Made by a program: the position numbers and the translations under genes | Notes under the pieces: model-generated | What the model saw: the letters and a program-made list of their open reading frames with translations, nothing else | Told to the model about the DNA's origin: nothing | The model's database searches: none | In this document: piece after piece, positions 8,393 to 17,666 of the stretch | Numbering within the stretch: position 1 is the first letter of the stretch | How the letters are laid out: each line of letters begins with the position of its first letter | Source: Cytobacillus eiseniae | Lineage (GTDB): Bacteria; Bacillota; Bacilli; Bacillales; Cytobacillaceae | Assembly: GCF_017874625.1 (NCBI RefSeq) | Contig: NZ_JAGIKZ010000004.1 | Coordinates: 1 to 64,000, forward strand | Length of the DNA stretch: 64,000 nt | Reading direction: 5' to 3'

Positions 8393-9028
8393 TCATAAAA
8401 AAGACTTTTGTTCAAGAATTGTTTGAATCTTTGTGACCATTAAATCAATCGCGACATGATTATGACCGCCTTCTGGGATAATAATATCTGCATATCGCTT
8501 CGTTGGTTCAATAAATTGATTATGCATTGGTCGAACAACACTTACATACTGGTCAATAACTGATTCCATTGTTCTTCCACGCTCATTAATATCTCTAGAC
8601 ATCCTGCGAATAATACGCAAATCTGCATCCGTATCCACAAAAAGCTTAATATCCATTAAATTACGGAGACGCTCATCTTCAAGGACGAGTATTCCTTCTA
8701 GAATGATGACTCCCTGTGGTTCAACAACAATCACTTCTTCTGAGCGCGTATGCAGAGCATAGTTATATACTGGCTTATGAATCGTCTCATATCGTAGAAG
8801 CTTTTCTATATGATCGATTAATAAATCATTATCAAAAGCAAGCGGATGGTCATAATTTGTTTTTAAGCGTTCTTCAAATGGCAAATGTGCCTGATCTTTA
8901 TAATAATAATCCTGCTCTAACATTAAGATGGAGTGCCCTTTAAAATAATCAATAATTGATTTCGTGACACTCGTCTTTCCAGAGCCTGAGCCACCGGTCA
9001 CACCGATAACAACTGGTTTGCGTTTCAT
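8393..9028 (-). CDS. udk: Uridine kinase
   Basis: This 211-residue P-loop kinase phosphorylates uridine and cytidine with GTP or ATP in pyrimidine salvage. The Walker A motif [12 protein letters not shown] is at residues 9-20. DYYY at about 41 and the [20 protein letters not shown] and LEGILVL segments fit the uridine kinase family. It lies 6 bases downstream of trhP2 at the end of the trmR-trhP1-trhP2-udk cluster, as in B. subtilis. Its ribosome site AAAGGAG is about 12 bases upstream, a little far. Confidence 0.95.
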   Translation of the reverse strand: MKRKPVVIGVTGGSGSGKTSVTKSIIDYFKGHSILMLEQDYYYKDQAHLPFEERLKTNYDHPLAFDNDLLIDHIEKLLRYETIHKPVYNYALHTRSEEVIVVEPQGVIILEGILVLEDERLRNLMDIKLFVDTDADLRIIRRMSRDINERGRTMESVIDQYVSVVRPMHNQFIEPTKRYADIIIPEGGHNHVAIDLMVTKIQTILEQKSFL

Positions 9029-9034
9029 GGTGTA

Positions 9035-10303
9035 TTAAATCTCCTTTCGCATCATGTTGTTCGGGAATACCGGCTTATCAAGCTTGAATTGTACGATTTG
9101 AAGCGGGTGGCGAGCTGCGTCCAACTCATTCCCTTCTTCATCCCAAATCTTATCGATTACATGTGTGAAATTTTTAATTTCCGGGCCGAAAAATTCAACT
9201 TCTTGCCCTGGCTTGAAATGATTGCGCTGCTGTAATGTAACCATTTGTGTTTCTGTATTGTAATCTAAAACCAATCCAACAAAATCAAAATTCGTCTTTT
9301 TGCTATGATTTCCAAACATTTGCTCCTTATACCCTGGAACACCCTCAAAGAATGCTGGAGCTGTTTCACGATTTGCACATTTAGCCAATTCCTCCAGCCA
9401 CTCCTGCTTAATTTGGAAATTTGCTGGATCTGCACAATATGCATCGATCACCTTTCGATACACACTTACTACAGTAGCAATATAATGAATCGATTTCATT
9501 CTGCCTTCAATTTTCAAGCTATCAATTCCTAGCTCAATCATTTGTGGAATCGATTGAATTAAATTTAAGTCTTTCGGACTCATCGCGAATGGAGAATCTC
9601 CTTCACTAAACAATGGCACCTCATTATCACCATCTAATTGATAGAGATCATAATCCCAGCGGCATGATTGACAGCATCCGCCTCGATTCGAGTCACGCGC
9701 AGTCATATGATTACTTAAAGTACAACGACCTGAATAAGCGATACACATCGCACCATGAACAAAGGTTTCAATTTCAATATCAACCTTCTCTTTCATTTCA
9801 CGGATTTCTTCTGCACTTGTTTCACGAGCAAGCACAACACGCTCTAATCCTTCTTCTTTCCAAAACTGTACGGCCTTCCAGTTGGATAAAGATTGTTGTG
9901 TACTTAAGTGTACTTCAATCTCAGGTGCAATTCTGCGGCATGTTTCAATGATAAGCGGATCAGCAACAATAATACCAGCAATCCCTGCTTCTTTTAATCC
10001 AAGCATATACGCTTCAAGTCCATCAATATTTTCATTATGAGCAAAAATATTTGTCGTTACATATATTCTGGCTCCATACTTTTTCGCGAATTGGACGCCT
10101 TCCTTCATTTCCTCAAAAGTAAAATTATCCGCATTTGAACGTAAGCCATATTCCTGTCCACCAATAAATACGGCATCCGCTCCATAATGAACGGCTATTT
10201 TTAATTTTTCTAAATTCCCTGCTGGGGCGAGCAATTCGGGCTTCTTAACGATTACTCGTTTGCCGTCCACCATTTGGGAAATATGATCTTTCACCGCTGT
10301 CAT
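9035..10303 (-). CDS. trhP2: tRNA uridine-34 hydroxylation protein, U32 family (TrhP2/YrrO)
   Basis: This 422-residue peptidase-U32-type protein corresponds to B. subtilis YrrO (TrhP2). Together with TrhP1 it is needed for prephenate-dependent 5-hydroxyuridine formation at the tRNA wobble position. A cysteine cluster (C194, C210, C211, C214; GRC...GGCCQSC) probably holds the iron-sulfur cluster known for this family. The ATG at 10303 is 7 bases after GGAGGG and gives the family length; an upstream in-frame ATG at 10318 lacks a ribosome site. The 81-base gap to trhP1 contains an imperfect hairpin (AGAGGTTTATGG with CCGTTTACCTCT). Confidence 0.92.
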   Translation of the reverse strand: MTAVKDHISQMVDGKRVIVKKPELLAPAGNLEKLKIAVHYGADAVFIGGQEYGLRSNADNFTFEEMKEGVQFAKKYGARIYVTTNIFAHNENIDGLEAYMLGLKEAGIAGIIVADPLIIETCRRIAPEIEVHLSTQQSLSNWKAVQFWKEEGLERVVLARETSAEEIREMKEKVDIEIETFVHGAMCIAYSGRCTLSNHMTARDSNRGGCCQSCRWDYDLYQLDGDNEVPLFSEGDSPFAMSPKDLNLIQSIPQMIELGIDSLKIEGRMKSIHYIATVVSVYRKVIDAYCADPANFQIKQEWLEELAKCANRETAPAFFEGVPGYKEQMFGNHSKKTNFDFVGLVLDYNTETQMVTLQQRNHFKPGQEVEFFGPEIKNFTHVIDKIWDEEGNELDAARHPLQIVQFKLDKPVFPNNMMRKEI

Positions 10304-10384
10304 AAGGCAGCCCTCCATTCAAGAGGTAAACGGTTAGGAGCTGTGAGGCGGAAACCTTATTCCTTACCATAAACCTCTGTTTTT

Positions 10385-11314
10385 TTAGTACACTGTTTCT
10401 TTAAAGAAGAATCCTGTATCTAAAGGACGATTAGGCGGTTGAATTTCTTCAATCTCACTTAAAAGTTCGTCCTTAACATCTTCATATTGGTCCGGGTCTT
10501 CCACACAAAGATCAATTGCTTTCCGGTACTGCTTTGTTACTTCAAGAATATATTCAGCACTTTTCAAAATACCTTCAATTTTAAAGGAATCTACACCCGC
10601 TTCAATCATTTCCTGAAGCTCATCAATGATACAAATATCATTAGGGCTCATAATATGTGTTCCATTTTCATCTTCAAAAATTGGGTATTTATTCGCGCGT
10701 TCTTTGTCATGAAGAAACATGTTATGCTCTTGATTGCGATTCTCTACTTCCATTGCTTTTCCTTGATATTCATAGTAATTGCCGAGTAGTGAGCGCTTTG
10801 ATTGGAACATAGTCATCATCCCGTGAACTTGTACCTCAATTTCCACTTCTGCATTCTCTTTCATCTCAACGATTGCATCCATATTAATTTCACGGGCAAG
10901 CACCGCTCTTTTAGCCCCTTTTCTGCCCCAGTAATTACATGTATACCAATTGGTCCCTGTCGTTTCCGTACTCCAATGCAATTTCATATTTGGAGCTGAT
11001 TCACGCGCAGCCATTAATACAGCAGGATCACCAAAAATAATTGCATCTGCCTGAACTTCTTCAAGGTATCGAATATATGCTGGCAACTCAGCTACTTTAT
11101 CATTATGGAAAAGGGCATTCATTGCAACATAGACTTTCTTTCCATTTTCATGTGCAAGCTCAATCGCCTTTTTCACATCTTCCTTTTGAAATTCACCAGC
11201 TAGACGCAGTCCATAGCGCTGTTCACCAACAACAAAAGCATCTGCTCCTGCCTCTGCTAATGGAAGAATATCTTCAACACAAGTTGGTGTTACTAATAAT
11301 TCTGGTTTTGCCAC
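10385..11314 (-). CDS. trhP1: tRNA uridine-34 hydroxylation protein, U32 family (TrhP1/YrrN)
   Basis: This 309-residue U32-family protein corresponds to B. subtilis YrrN. It shares the N-terminal barrel pattern (ELLVTP, GADAFVVGEQRYGLR) and the MSPNDICIIDELQEMIEAGVDSFKIEG block with its neighbour TrhP2. It lacks the cysteine cluster: the corresponding region reads FQSKRSLLGNYYEYQG. It may therefore act as a partner subunit rather than carry its own cluster. It starts at GTG behind GAGGTGAAGG, 6 bases after the trmR stop, so the two are likely co-translated. Confidence 0.92.
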   Translation of the reverse strand: MAKPELLVTPTCVEDILPLAEAGADAFVVGEQRYGLRLAGEFQKEDVKKAIELAHENGKKVYVAMNALFHNDKVAELPAYIRYLEEVQADAIIFGDPAVLMAARESAPNMKLHWSTETTGTNWYTCNYWGRKGAKRAVLAREINMDAIVEMKENAEVEIEVQVHGMMTMFQSKRSLLGNYYEYQGKAMEVENRNQEHNMFLHDKERANKYPIFEDENGTHIMSPNDICIIDELQEMIEAGVDSFKIEGILKSAEYILEVTKQYRKAIDLCVEDPDQYEDVKDELLSEIEEIQPPNRPLDTGFFFKETVY

Positions 11315-11320
11315 TTTCCT

Positions 11321-11962
11321 TCACCTCTTTTTACTAATTGCAACCCCATCACCGATTGGCAAGATTGCTGTATGATAATCCGGATGACCCATTAGCCATT
11401 GATTAAAATTGTCAATTTTCCTAACGAGTGCTCGTACATTACGATTTTCTATTTCATCCTTCTCACAGACTAACCCTTTAAAAAGAACATTATCTGTAAT
11501 AATGATGCCATCTTTATTTAAATAGCGGGAATATAATTCAAAAAAACGCTTATATTGACTTTTTGCAGCATCAATAAAAATGACATCAAATGGACCATGC
11601 TCTTTCACATTTTCCTCAGCTTCAAGTGCATCTCCTTTAATAATAACAATTTGAGATTCCTTTCCAGCTTCTTGAATATATTGTTCAGCACGTTCGTATC
11701 TTTCTGCATCTCTTTCGATTGTCACAATATGGCAATCCGGAAGTGAAAAGGCCATTCGAAGGGCAGAGTAGCCAATTGCGGTTCCCACTTCCAATATAGC
11801 TTTCGACTGTTGAATTCTTAAAAGCTGAAGCAATGCTTCGATCGAAGGAAGTTCCATAATCGGCACTTCGTGATCATGTGCATACTGCTCCATTCTTTGA
11901 AAAAGTTCAGGTCGCTCAGGGATGATTCCCTCTATATATGCATGCAGCTTTTCATTTTCCAA
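11321..11962 (-). CDS. trmR: tRNA 5-hydroxyuridine methyltransferase TrmR
   Basis: This 213-residue class I methyltransferase of the caffeoyl-CoA O-methyltransferase-like family has a SAM loop LEVGTAIGYSALRMA, the acidic ERD following strand 2 and the metal-binding block FIDAAKSQYKRF. The B. subtilis homologue YrrM (TrmR) methylates 5-hydroxyuridine-34 to 5-methoxyuridine, the step after TrhP1/TrhP2, whose genes follow here. It starts with TTG 8 bases after GAGGTG. A structured leader (11993-12096) ending in a T run lies just upstream and may control the whole cluster. Confidence 0.92.
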   Translation of the reverse strand: MENEKLHAYIEGIIPERPELFQRMEQYAHDHEVPIMELPSIEALLQLLRIQQSKAILEVGTAIGYSALRMAFSLPDCHIVTIERDAERYERAEQYIQEAGKESQIVIIKGDALEAEENVKEHGPFDVIFIDAAKSQYKRFFELYSRYLNKDGIIITDNVLFKGLVCEKDEIENRNVRALVRKIDNFNQWLMGHPDYHTAILPIGDGVAISKKR

Positions 11963-11992
11963 GCTGCCATCACCTCAATCTTTTTAAACATG

Positions 11993-12096
11993 AAAAAATA
12001 GCGTTCACAGAAAGGATGATGTTCATGCAAAAAAAATTTGCATCTATCTCAGCTTATGAGGCTGATATCCTTACTCGTCCGTGGATTACGCTATCG
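11993..12096 (-). ncRNA. Candidate structured RNA or attenuator ahead of trmR
   Basis: Read on the minus strand this segment folds into nested stems. P1 pairs ATAGCGT (12094-12088) with ACGCTAT (12004-11998). P2 pairs CACGG with CTGTG. P3 pairs AAGGAT (12072-12067) with ATCCTT (12017-12012). Inside are two hairpins: ATCAGC/GCTGA-AT with loop CTCATAA, and ATGCAAA/TTTGCAT. Six T follow P1 directly. A TATATT hexamer sits a few bases upstream of the 5' end. It may be a small RNA with its own terminator or a riboswitch-like attenuator of the trmR-trhP1-trhP2-udk cluster. I do not recognise an Rfam class. Confidence 0.5.
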
Positions 12097-12129
12097 TTAA
12101 CAATATAAATACTTGAACTATTTTACCAT

Positions 12130-12168
12130 AAAACAAAGGGGAATGCTAATTTTCTATACAATCCCCTT
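12130..12168 (-). terminator. Terminator of mltG
   Basis: On the minus strand AAGGGGATTG and CATTCCCCTT form a stem with a 13-base loop, followed by TTGTTTTAT. It lies 12 bases after the mltG stop. Confidence 0.75.
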
Positions 12169-12179
12169 AAAAAAATTAC

Positions 12180-13307
12180 TTATTTAATATGTTGTGCTTT
12201 TTTCTGATTATGTTCATCAAGTGTTTTTGAGAATAAAACCTCTCCTGATGAAGTAGCTAGGAAATAGAAAAAGTCTGATTCGTCAGGAACTAACGCTGCT
12301 TCAATCGAACTAACCCCTGCATTCGCTATTGGTCCTGGCGTTAATCCTGGATATTTATACGTGTTATACGGTGAATCAATCTCTAAGTCTTTATAAAGGA
12401 CCTTCTCTTTATGCTCCCCTTGAGCATATAGCACAGTTGGGTCTGTTTGTAATGGCATGCCAGTTGCCATTCGATTGTAGAACACACTTGCTATTTTATC
12501 TCGATCAACCTTTTCAGTTGCTTCTTCTTCAATTAAGGAAGCCATCGTTAATAATTCATGAACGGTTAATTCTTTTTCTTCCATTGCTATTTGATATTCA
12601 TTTACCACATTCACTGTTTTATCAATCATTGGCGTAATAATTTCCTCAATGGTTGGGTCTTCTTTATAATAGGAATATGTAGCTGGAAATAAATAGCCTT
12701 CTAACGGATAGAGAATATTTTCGTCAAGGATGGATTCAGTTAATAAATTCGGGTATTTCTTCATTAATGACTCAATAAAGGCTTGATCATTTAATTTTTC
12801 AATCACTTCATCTGCATTTTTATTTGCCTTTTCTGCAATGATGCCAGCAATTTGCAGAAGCTGTTTCCCCTCAGGAATCGTAATTTTAAAAACTAGTTCT
12901 TCATTAATGGTTCCTGTTTTAAGACTGCTAATAATTTCAGGGATCGTCATTGATGGCTTTAGTGCATATTCACCAGCCATAAATCCTGTTTCGTTTTTCA
13001 ATTTCACATAGTACTTAAAGACACGGGCATCTTTTATGATTCCATTTTCTTCAAGTATTTTCCCTATGCTTGTTGATGATGACCCAATTGGAATTTCTAC
13101 TTGCTGATCTTTATTATTATTTGGGTCAACAGGCTGAATCGCTGATTTAATATAAAAATAGCCCCCACCAACTGCTGCCCCAACTGTAATGATAAATATA
13201 ATGGCAATAATCAATACGATTTTACGGACTAATTTTGCTTCACTTTGTCTCTCAATCATCTTTTGACGGATTTTATCTCTTTTTTCATTTTTATTTTCAT
13301 TCGACAT
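12180..13307 (-). CDS. mltG: Endolytic peptidoglycan transglycosylase MltG
   Basis: This 375-residue YceG/MltG family protein has an N-terminal basic cytoplasmic part and one membrane segment (about 27-50). An outer LysM-like/catalytic region follows. The catalytic glutamate is E260 in ASLIEEEA, followed by the family block DRDKIASVFYNRMATGMPLQ. It cleaves nascent glycan strands near the membrane and so limits strand length. The ATG at 13307 is 7 bases after GGAGGGG; the longer frame lacks a ribosome site. It lies between two terminators, so it is probably transcribed alone. Confidence 0.93.
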   Translation of the reverse strand: MSNENKNEKRDKIRQKMIERQSEAKLVRKIVLIIAIIFIITVGAAVGGGYFYIKSAIQPVDPNNNKDQQVEIPIGSSSTSIGKILEENGIIKDARVFKYYVKLKNETGFMAGEYALKPSMTIPEIISSLKTGTINEELVFKITIPEGKQLLQIAGIIAEKANKNADEVIEKLNDQAFIESLMKKYPNLLTESILDENILYPLEGYLFPATYSYYKEDPTIEEIITPMIDKTVNVVNEYQIAMEEKELTVHELLTMASLIEEEATEKVDRDKIASVFYNRMATGMPLQTDPTVLYAQGEHKEKVLYKDLEIDSPYNTYKYPGLTPGPIANAGVSSIEAALVPDESDFFYFLATSSGEVLFSKTLDEHNQKKAQHIK

Positions 13308-13412
13308 TTGAATTCCCCTCCTATCAAGCTGCAAACGTCGTAGCTTCCAATTTTCAATACACCTCGGATTATTATACTATATTTTCTTTTTATCGTCGCA
13401 AAATAATACAAT

Positions 13413-13447
13413 AAAAAAACTGGCTGTTTAAAGCCAGCCAGTTTTTT
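13413..13447 (-). terminator. Terminator of the yrzL-ruvX-yrzB genes
   Basis: Arms AAAAAACTGGCTG and CAGCCAGTTTTTT give a 13-bp stem with T runs on both strands, 8 bases past the yrzB stop. Confidence 0.8.
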
Positions 13448-13454
13448 GTTTATT

Positions 13455-13745
13455 TTATTCTTCTTCTTCAGCTAGGAATGTATTTAACATTTCTTCGATC
13501 ATTGCCCATTCTTCTTCAGCATCTGCATCAATTGGAATTAATTCGCCATCTTGATTGTCTTCACTAGGAAGAAAAGCGGATGCATGAATATCTATTTCCC
13601 CTTCATCATCTTCTTCTGCACCTACTGGGTAATAAAGAACATATGACTTTCCAAATTCCTCTGAATCAAATGTAAAAAGCACCTCACATAATTGCTCGTT
13701 GCCTTCCTCATCTATAACTGTAATATTTTTTTCACCGTGTTCCAT
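13455..13745 (-). CDS. yrzB: Small acidic protein YrzB (DUF1292)
   Basis: This is a 96-residue, strongly acidic cytosolic protein with the DUF1292 pattern: [33 protein letters not shown] near the N-terminus and [12 protein letters not shown] near the end. The function is unknown. The gene trio yrzL-ruvX-yrzB is conserved in Firmicutes next to alaS and mltG. The ribosome site GAGGTG lies just before the ATG, and the gene begins 14 bases after the ruvX stop. Confidence 0.9.
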   Translation of the reverse strand: MEHGEKNITVIDEEGNEQLCEVLFTFDSEEFGKSYVLYYPVGAEEDDEGEIDIHASAFLPSEDNQDGELIPIDADAEEEWAMIEEMLNTFLAEEEE

Positions 13746-13759
13746 TTCTTTTCACCTCA

Positions 13760-14176
13760 TTAATTTTTGCTATCTAGAAAGCCTTGTAAAATCATAACAG
13801 CAGCCATTTTATCAATGACCTTTTTTCGCTTTTTTCTGCTAACATCCGCTTCAAGCAGAACTCTTTCAGCTGCTACAGTTGACAAACGCTCATCCCAAAG
13901 CACAGTTGGCAAATTAAAAAGCTTTTCAAGCTCAGCGGCATACCTTTGTGTAGCTTCACCGCGTGGCCCGATTGTCCCATTCATATTCTTTGGCAAACCG
14001 ACAACAATTTTACTGACTTCATGTTCTTTGATGATTTTTCCAATCTGCTCAAAACCAAAGATGTTTTCATCTTCATTAATCTTTAAAGTTTCTAAGCCTT
14101 GAGCTGTCCAACCTAACGCATCACTGAGCGCTATGCCGACTGTTTTTGAGCCGACATCCAATCCCATTATCCGCAT
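13760..14176 (-). CDS. ruvX: Holliday junction resolvase-like / pre-16S rRNA nuclease YqgF
   Basis: This 138-residue RNase H-fold protein has the family start [16 protein letters not shown] with the catalytic aspartate. [17 protein letters not shown] and [13 protein letters not shown] carry further acidic residues, and [16 protein letters not shown] closes the domain. Homologues process the 16S rRNA 5' end or act on branched DNA; the sequence does not decide which applies here. It overlaps neither neighbour and sits 3 bases after yrzL. Confidence 0.92.
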   Translation of the reverse strand: MRIMGLDVGSKTVGIALSDALGWTAQGLETLKINEDENIFGFEQIGKIIKEHEVSKIVVGLPKNMNGTIGPRGEATQRYAAELEKLFNLPTVLWDERLSTVAAERVLLEADVSRKKRKKVIDKMAAVMILQGFLDSKN

Positions 14177-14179
14177 ACA

Positions 14180-14446
14180 TTATCCCTTTCGATGCTCTTT
14201 TAAGTATGATTTGACAAGCTCTTCGATGATTTCATCCCTTTCAAGTTTGCGGATAATATTACGTGCATCCTTATGACGAGGAATATACGCAGGATCCCCT
14301 GATAGCAGGTACCCAACAATTTGGTTAATTGGGTTATACCCTTTGTCTTGAAGAGCCTCATACACTTGAAATAACACTTGATTTACATCATGCTCGATTG
14401 GCTCTTCTGGGAAATTAAACCTCATTGTTTTATCAAATGAGCTCAT
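14180..14446 (-). CDS. yrzL: IreB/YrzL family regulatory protein (DUF965)
   Basis: This 88-residue protein contains the highly conserved blocks [38 protein letters not shown] and [18 protein letters not shown]. The Enterococcus homologue IreB is a phosphorylated regulator linked to the IreK (PrkC-type) kinase and cephalosporin resistance. The role in Bacillus is not established. It lies between alaS and ruvX, with a structured repeat separating it from alaS. Confidence 0.92.
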   Translation of the reverse strand: MSSFDKTMRFNFPEEPIEHDVNQVLFQVYEALQDKGYNPINQIVGYLLSGDPAYIPRHKDARNIIRKLERDEIIEELVKSYLKEHRKG

Positions 14447-14489
14447 ACTTTACACCTCTTTTTTTGAGCGTCCTTGCAGACAACTACTA

Positions 14490-14668
14490 TTTTATCGTCC
14501 AGTATCTGGAACGTTTACTAGCATGTCCACTTTTATCAAAGCTGAAGCAACTAGACCCTCGAGTCATAAGCCATTCCAGCATGAAGGTTAAAAAACAACC
14601 TTCTTGCTGGCCTGTCTTATGCTTGTCGCCCCTAAACAAGGCGCTTCCGCTTTTCTTTTCATTTTACA
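14490..14668 (-). repeat. Structured intergenic repeat (GAAAAGCGGAAGCGCC family), single copy
   Basis: On the minus strand it starts AAAGAAAAGCGGAAGCGCC, the same start as the tandem units at 19847-20319, and ends in a GTCTAGTTGCTTCAGCT region like the GCTGCAGCTAGAC end there. The centre differs: a strong hairpin of CCAGCATGAAGGTT with AACCTTCTTGCTGG. It fills the gap between alaS and yrzL. The larger frames that cross it are an artefact of the repeat. Confidence 0.65.
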
Positions 14669-14684
14669 CTACTTTTCTAAGATA

Positions 14685-17318
14685 TCAAACGGATTTGACC
14701 CATTCTTCAACAAAGTTCAGTGCGCTTTCAAGTTTTTCAGGGTCTTTTCCACCTGCCTGCGCCATATCTGGACGGCCGCCACCGCCGCCACCGCATCTTG
14801 TAGCTACTTCTTTAATAATTTTTCCTGCATGATAGCCTTTTTCAATCAAATCATTTGTTACAGCAGCAATGATATTTACCTTGCCTTCGTTTACACTGCC
14901 AAGAACAACGACTGCAGATCCAAGCTTATTCTTTAAGTCATCAGCCATATTTCGGAGATTGTTCATGTCTGTTGGAGCAACTTTTGCCGATAAGACCGTA
15001 ACTCCATTGATTTCCTTCGTATTCGATACAAGGCTACTCGCTTCAATATTACCCAATTTTGCTGCTAACGATTCATTTTCACGCTGAAGCTGCTTCATTT
15101 CCGCAAGTAATGTCTCGATTCTTAAAGGAAGTTCTTTCGGAAACGCCTTTAATTTGCCTGCTGCTTCCTTCAAAATACTAATTTGATCATTTAATAATTT
15201 GTAAGCCGCTTCACCAGTTACCGCTTCAATTCGACGAGTACCAGCACCAATTCCGCTTTCTGATACAATTTTAAATAATCCAATTGTAGATGTATTTGGC
15301 ACATGACAGCCACCGCAAAGCTCTAAGCTATAATCTCCTACTTGAACAACACGAACAATTTTGCCATATTTTTCACCAAAGAGTGCCATAGCGCCCATCG
15401 CTTTTGCTTCTTCGATATTTTTAAATTCAATATTCACGTCAAGACTGCGCCAAATTTTCTCATTTACAATGTTCTCAATTTTTTCAAGCTCTTCGGCTGT
15501 AATTTGACCAAAATGAGAGAAATCAAAGCGTAATCTGTCTTGTTCAACAAGTGAACCTGCTTGATTGACATGTGTGCCAAGTACATCCTTTAATGCTTGG
15601 TGAAGAAGATGTGTGGCTGTATGATTCTTAATAATTTTTGATCGCGAATGTTCATGAACGAATGCACGTACATCCATATTTACTACTACATTGCCTGACT
15701 CCACTACTGCACGATGGAGATTTTGACCATTCGGTGCTTTTTGGACATCCTTAATGGCAATTTTCACTCCATTTGCCTCTAATACACCACTATCAGCAAT
15801 TTGTCCACCACTCTCCGCATAAAATGGCGTCGAGTCTAAAATAAGTTGAATCTCTTCACCAGCTTCTGCTTGATCAATCATTTGTCCCTCTTTAAGAATT
15901 ACAAGCACTTTCGATTGTGTATGAAGCGAATCATAACCTACAAATTTGCTTTCCGTTTTAATTTCACCAAGCATCCCACCTTGAACTTGCATGGAATCTA
16001 CATCTTGTCTTGCTGCCCGTGCTCGTTCACGCTGATGTTCCATTTCAGTTTCAAAGCCTTGATGATCAATCTTCATACCTTCTTCTTCTGCATATTCTTC
16101 TGTAAGCTCAACAGGGAAACCATAAGTGTCATACAGGCGGAAAACATCTTGACCTTGGATCATGTCATTTCCAGCTTCTTTTTCTTTTTTTATAACAGAA
16201 GACAGAATGGCTAAGCCGTCATGTAATGTTTCATGGAAGCGTTCTTCTTCATTTTTAATTACCTTTTGAATAAATTCAGTCTTGCTTTTTACTTCCGGGT
16301 AGAAGTCAGCCATAATATCACCGACTACAGGGACAAGCTCGTACATAAATGGGCGATTAATATTAATTTGCTTTGCATAGCGAACAGCTCTGCGAAGCAA
16401 ACGACGCAGTACATATCCTCGGCCTTCATTAGAAGGGAGCGCACCGTCTCCGACTGCGAATGCTACTGTTCGAATATGGTCTGCAATGACTTTAAATGCA
16501 ACATCTGTTTCTTTATTTTTGCCATATTTTTCACCTGAAATTTCTTCTGTTCCTTGAATAATTGGCATAAATAAATCTGTATCAAAGTTTGTCGCAACAT
16601 TTTGAACAACAGATGCCATACGCTCAAGGCCCATTCCTGTATCAATATTTTTCTTCGGAAGCGGCGTATATGTTCCATCAGGATTATGATTAAACTCGGA
16701 GAAAACCAAATTCCATACTTCTAAATATCTGTCATTCTCACCGCCAGGATACAATTCTGGATCACTTAAGTCATCCCCATATTCTGGTCCGCGGTCATAG
16801 AAAATTTCTGTATTTGGACCACTCGGGCCTTCTCCAATATCCCAGAAATTCCCTTCCAAACGAATAATTCGATCTTCTGGAACACCAATTTCCTTTCGCC
16901 AAATATCAAACGCTTCGTCATCTTCAGGATGGACGGTGACTGAAAGCTTTTCCGCTTCAAATCCAATCCACTTTTCATCCGTAAGAAACTCCCATGCCCA
17001 TTGAATCGCTTCTTCTTTAAAATAATCACCAATTGAGAAGTTTCCAAGCATTTCAAAGAATGTATGATGTCTTGCTGTTTTCCCTACATTCTCAATATCA
17101 TTTGTCCGAATTGACTTTTGTGCATTCGTAATCCGAGGATTTTCCGGAATGACACGTCCATCAAAATATTTCTTCAATGTTGCCACACCACTATTAATCC
17201 AAAGAAGGGATGGATCTTCATGTGGAACGAGTGAAGCACTTGGCTCAATTGCATGCCCTTTTTCTTTGAAAAACTCTAAAAATAAACGTCGAATATCTGA
17301 TCCAGTTAAATACTTCAT
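14685..17318 (-). CDS. alaS: Alanine-tRNA ligase
   Basis: This is the 877-residue full-length class II synthetase. The N-terminal catalytic domain begins [17 protein letters not shown], with [10 protein letters not shown] and [14 protein letters not shown]. The editing domain has the zinc motif [10 protein letters not shown] plus CGGCHVPN. The C-terminal oligomerisation part ends with the glycine-rich block [16 protein letters not shown]. The ATG at 17318 is 8 bases after AGGAGG and fits the family; an ATG two codons earlier is too close to the ribosome site. Expression is under a T-box leader with its own promoter. Confidence 0.97.
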   Translation of the reverse strand: MKYLTGSDIRRLFLEFFKEKGHAIEPSASLVPHEDPSLLWINSGVATLKKYFDGRVIPENPRITNAQKSIRTNDIENVGKTARHHTFFEMLGNFSIGDYFKEEAIQWAWEFLTDEKWIGFEAEKLSVTVHPEDDEAFDIWRKEIGVPEDRIIRLEGNFWDIGEGPSGPNTEIFYDRGPEYGDDLSDPELYPGGENDRYLEVWNLVFSEFNHNPDGTYTPLPKKNIDTGMGLERMASVVQNVATNFDTDLFMPIIQGTEEISGEKYGKNKETDVAFKVIADHIRTVAFAVGDGALPSNEGRGYVLRRLLRRAVRYAKQININRPFMYELVPVVGDIMADFYPEVKSKTEFIQKVIKNEEERFHETLHDGLAILSSVIKKEKEAGNDMIQGQDVFRLYDTYGFPVELTEEYAEEEGMKIDHQGFETEMEHQRERARAARQDVDSMQVQGGMLGEIKTESKFVGYDSLHTQSKVLVILKEGQMIDQAEAGEEIQLILDSTPFYAESGGQIADSGVLEANGVKIAIKDVQKAPNGQNLHRAVVESGNVVVNMDVRAFVHEHSRSKIIKNHTATHLLHQALKDVLGTHVNQAGSLVEQDRLRFDFSHFGQITAEELEKIENIVNEKIWRSLDVNIEFKNIEEAKAMGAMALFGEKYGKIVRVVQVGDYSLELCGGCHVPNTSTIGLFKIVSESGIGAGTRRIEAVTGEAAYKLLNDQISILKEAAGKLKAFPKELPLRIETLLAEMKQLQRENESLAAKLGNIEASSLVSNTKEINGVTVLSAKVAPTDMNNLRNMADDLKNKLGSAVVVLGSVNEGKVNIIAAVTNDLIEKGYHAGKIIKEVATRCGGGGGGRPDMAQAGGKDPEKLESALNFVEEWVKSV

Positions 17319-17346
17319 TTCCATTGCCTCCTAGACATTTTTTTGA

Positions 17347-17630
17347 ACAAAAAAAGCCCTCATCCCATACAGGGACGAAGAGCATATTCGCGGTACCACC
17401 CTGATTTATGAAAAGAAAAGCAAAAAGTGCCCTCTTCTTCATATCTCAGATCCTTAACGCGGATAAACGGCAGGGATTAGCTGCACTCCGGATTAGCATT
17501 CTGTTATCCTTCATCTAGAAATTCTCTCAGCCCAGGAATTTCCTCTCTTATGCGAAATACATTCGCTTAGATGGTCTATAACATACTCGTTCCTTCTTCA
17601 TGATTGCTGTCATTCATTTTTTACTAGTAT
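17347..17630 (-). promoter_or_regulatory. T-box leader of alaS (alanine)
   Basis: The minus strand carries the T-box sequence AGGGTGGTACCGCG (about 17402-17389). The terminator is built from GCTCTTCGTCCC and GGGATGAGGGC, with T7 at its 3' end. Upstream lie the Stem I features GAGTA and GCTGAGAG, with a GCT triplet at 17497-17495 in the same relative place as CAC in the hisS leader. GCT is an alanine codon and is the likely specifier. Uncharged alanine tRNA would favour antitermination. Confidence 0.93.
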
Positions 17631-17636
17631 AGTCGA

Positions 17637-17666
17637 ATTATAGCGATTACAAAATATGTTTGTCAA
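17637..17666 (-). promoter_or_regulatory. Sigma-A promoter for alaS leader
   Basis: TTGACA (17666-17661), 18 bases, TATAAT (17642-17637), all on the minus strand. The -35 overlaps the stop end of yrrI, so alaS is transcribed separately. Confidence 0.85.
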
